Positions 63,168 through 64,000 of a stretch of DNA of 64,000 nt are shown piece by piece. Made by a program: the position numbers and the translations under genes. Source of the DNA: PALSA-612 sp963704335 (lineage in GTDB: Bacteria > Actinomycetota > Thermoleophilia > Gaiellales > Gaiellaceae); contig OY969889.1 of the NCBI GenBank assembly GCA_963704335.1, positions 1,116,001-1,180,000 of the forward strand. The letters run 5' to 3'. Positions within the stretch are counted from its first letter, which is position 1, and every line of letters starts with the position of its first letter. Below the pieces are notes generated by a model. That model ran no database searches and was not told where the DNA came from. It saw only the letters and a list, made by a program, of their open reading frames with translations.

Positions 63168-64000
63168 GTACTCGAGCGGCAGGCCGAAGAGCGGAAACAA
63201 CGTCTTCGTGTCGAGGAAGAACGTCATCCCGACGATCTTGCCGCCCTCGATCTCGAGCACCTGCAGTGCCCAGGGCTCATACCCTTCGCCCGTTTCACTC
63301 GGCTTGTACTGGCCAAACGCCGGTGCGCCGTTGGCAGCCTCGGTCGGGACGACCTTCGAGCCGCGGCAGCCGTTTCCGGGACCGACCCACCACGCGAAGA
63401 TGTCGTCGCGCCCGGCGAGCCACAGGTCGTATGGAGGCATCGACTGCGTGGCGTCCTCGTGGACGAGCGACGTGAGCGCCTCCATGTCGTAGCGCTCGAA
63501 GGCGTCGACGTAGCGGGCGAGCAGCTCCGCGTCTGCCTCGTCCTCGACGGCCGGTTGCGCCTCCGGGCTGAGGTTGCGCGTCTCGAGCGTGGCCCGCGCG
63601 CGTTGCAACGCGCTGTTGACGGAGGCGACGCTCGTCTCGAGCAACTCCGCGACCTCGGCTGCCTGCCAGCGCAGGACCTCGCAGAGGATCAGGACCGCGC
63701 GCTGCTTCGGCGGCAGGTTCTGGAGGGCGGCCACGAAGGCCAGCCGGATCGTCTCCCGCGCCACCGTCACCTCCGCCGGGTCGCCTTCCGGCGCGACTCG
63801 GGCGTCGGGCATCGGCTCCACCCACTCGGACTCGGGTCGCAGGTTGAGGTTGGCTACGACCGGCTCCTGGGCAGGCCCCAGATCCATCGGCATGGCGCGG
63901 CGCTTGCGAGCGTCGATCATGTCGAGGCAGACGTTCGTCGCGATGCGGTAGAGCCAGGAGCGCAGCGCGGCACGCCCCTCGAAGCGGTCGATGCCACGCC
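63156..64000 (-). CDS. ECF-type sigma-70 factor with SnoaL-like C-terminal domain (5' end outside window)
   Basis: The frame is open to the window edge, so the N-terminal end is missing. Region 2 is represented by FEGRAALRSWLYRIATNVCL with DMIDARKRR. Region 4 is NLPPKQRAVLILCEVLRWQA then AEVAELLETSVASVNSALQR. The C-terminal 120 residues are an NTF2/SnoaL-like domain (LLARYVDAFERYDMEALTSL, VHEDATQSMPPYD, FFLDTKTLFPLFGLP). This matches the SigG/SigJ-like actinobacterial ECF groups in which the C-terminal domain replaces an anti-sigma factor. The adjacent STAS gene may be a partner, but that is inference. Confidence 0.88.
   Translation of the reverse strand, partial: RGIDRFEGRAALRSWLYRIATNVCLDMIDARKRRAMPMDLGPAQEPVVANLNLRPESEWVEPMPDARVAPEGDPAEVTVARETIRLAFVAALQNLPPKQRAVLILCEVLRWQAAEVAELLETSVASVNSALQRARATLETRNLSPEAQPAVEDEADAELLARYVDAFERYDMEALTSLVHEDATQSMPPYDLWLAGRDDIFAWWVGPGNGCRGSKVVPTEAANGAPAFGQYKPSETGEGYEPWALQVLEIEGGKIVGMTFFLDTKTLFPLFGLPLEYSGA

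Overview
This is a high-GC window in which most genes abut or overlap by 1-4 bases (ATGA, GTGA or TAGTG junctions). Gene content fits an actinobacterium, most probably of the Thermoleophilia (Gaiellales/Solirubrobacterales) type. The pointers are a cyclase-ATPase-LuxR regulator, a sigma factor with a SnoaL-like tail, a DUF5701-like protein, a DUF3376 patatin and secreted proteins with a GPxVN-type C-terminal domain. That placement is inference; there is no rRNA or marker gene in the window.

Layout. (1) 1-4.2 kb: the end of a nucleoside/sugar-type ABC permease, then a tightly overlapping set (class V aminotransferase, FAD subunit of a molybdenum hydroxylase, M20 amidohydrolase) with a convergent CoxG-like gene. 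This looks like purine/ureide catabolism. (2) 4.2-13.1 kb: a tandem PAS protein, an unknown protein, tRNA-Arg(CCT), a patatin-like DUF3376 protein, two palindrome-bearing direct repeats, a 1130-residue cyclase/ATPase/LuxR regulator and a SnoaL-like protein. (3) 13.2-57.4 kb: a very large glycan assembly and decoration region. It begins with an MsbA/PglK-like ABC exporter. It holds eight members of one GT4-like glycosyltransferase family, three further GT4 enzymes, several GT2 enzymes, two WbsX domains, four sulfotransferase domains in three genes, seven SAM methyltransferase genes or remnants, NodB- and ChbG-type deacetylases, a GSCFA protein, and exported proteins including a TIM-barrel-like one. 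Its right arm (43.5-57.4 kb, minus strand) is built of giant fusion proteins, three of which share an undescribed module of about 100 residues. (4) 57.5-64 kb: an MMPL exporter, a small membrane protein, a DUF5701-like protein, an alpha/beta hydrolase, a DHA2-type MFS exporter, a STAS protein and an ECF-type sigma factor cut by the window edge.

How it may work together. The genes of region 3 could build, methylate, sulfate and trim a surface or lipid-linked oligosaccharide, with the ABC half-transporter as flippase. I see no Wzy polymerase, Wzx flippase, priming phosphosugar transferase or nucleotide-sugar synthesis genes here, so precursors must come from elsewhere. This is inference from content only.

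Quality warning. At least sixteen genes are interrupted by one apparent single-base frameshift or more, densest at 23-30 kb. The protein on both sides of each shift stays conserved-looking, so most are probably consensus errors in the assembly rather than decay. I annotate those genes over their full extent. One methyltransferase copy (43.5-44.0 kb) looks genuinely truncated.
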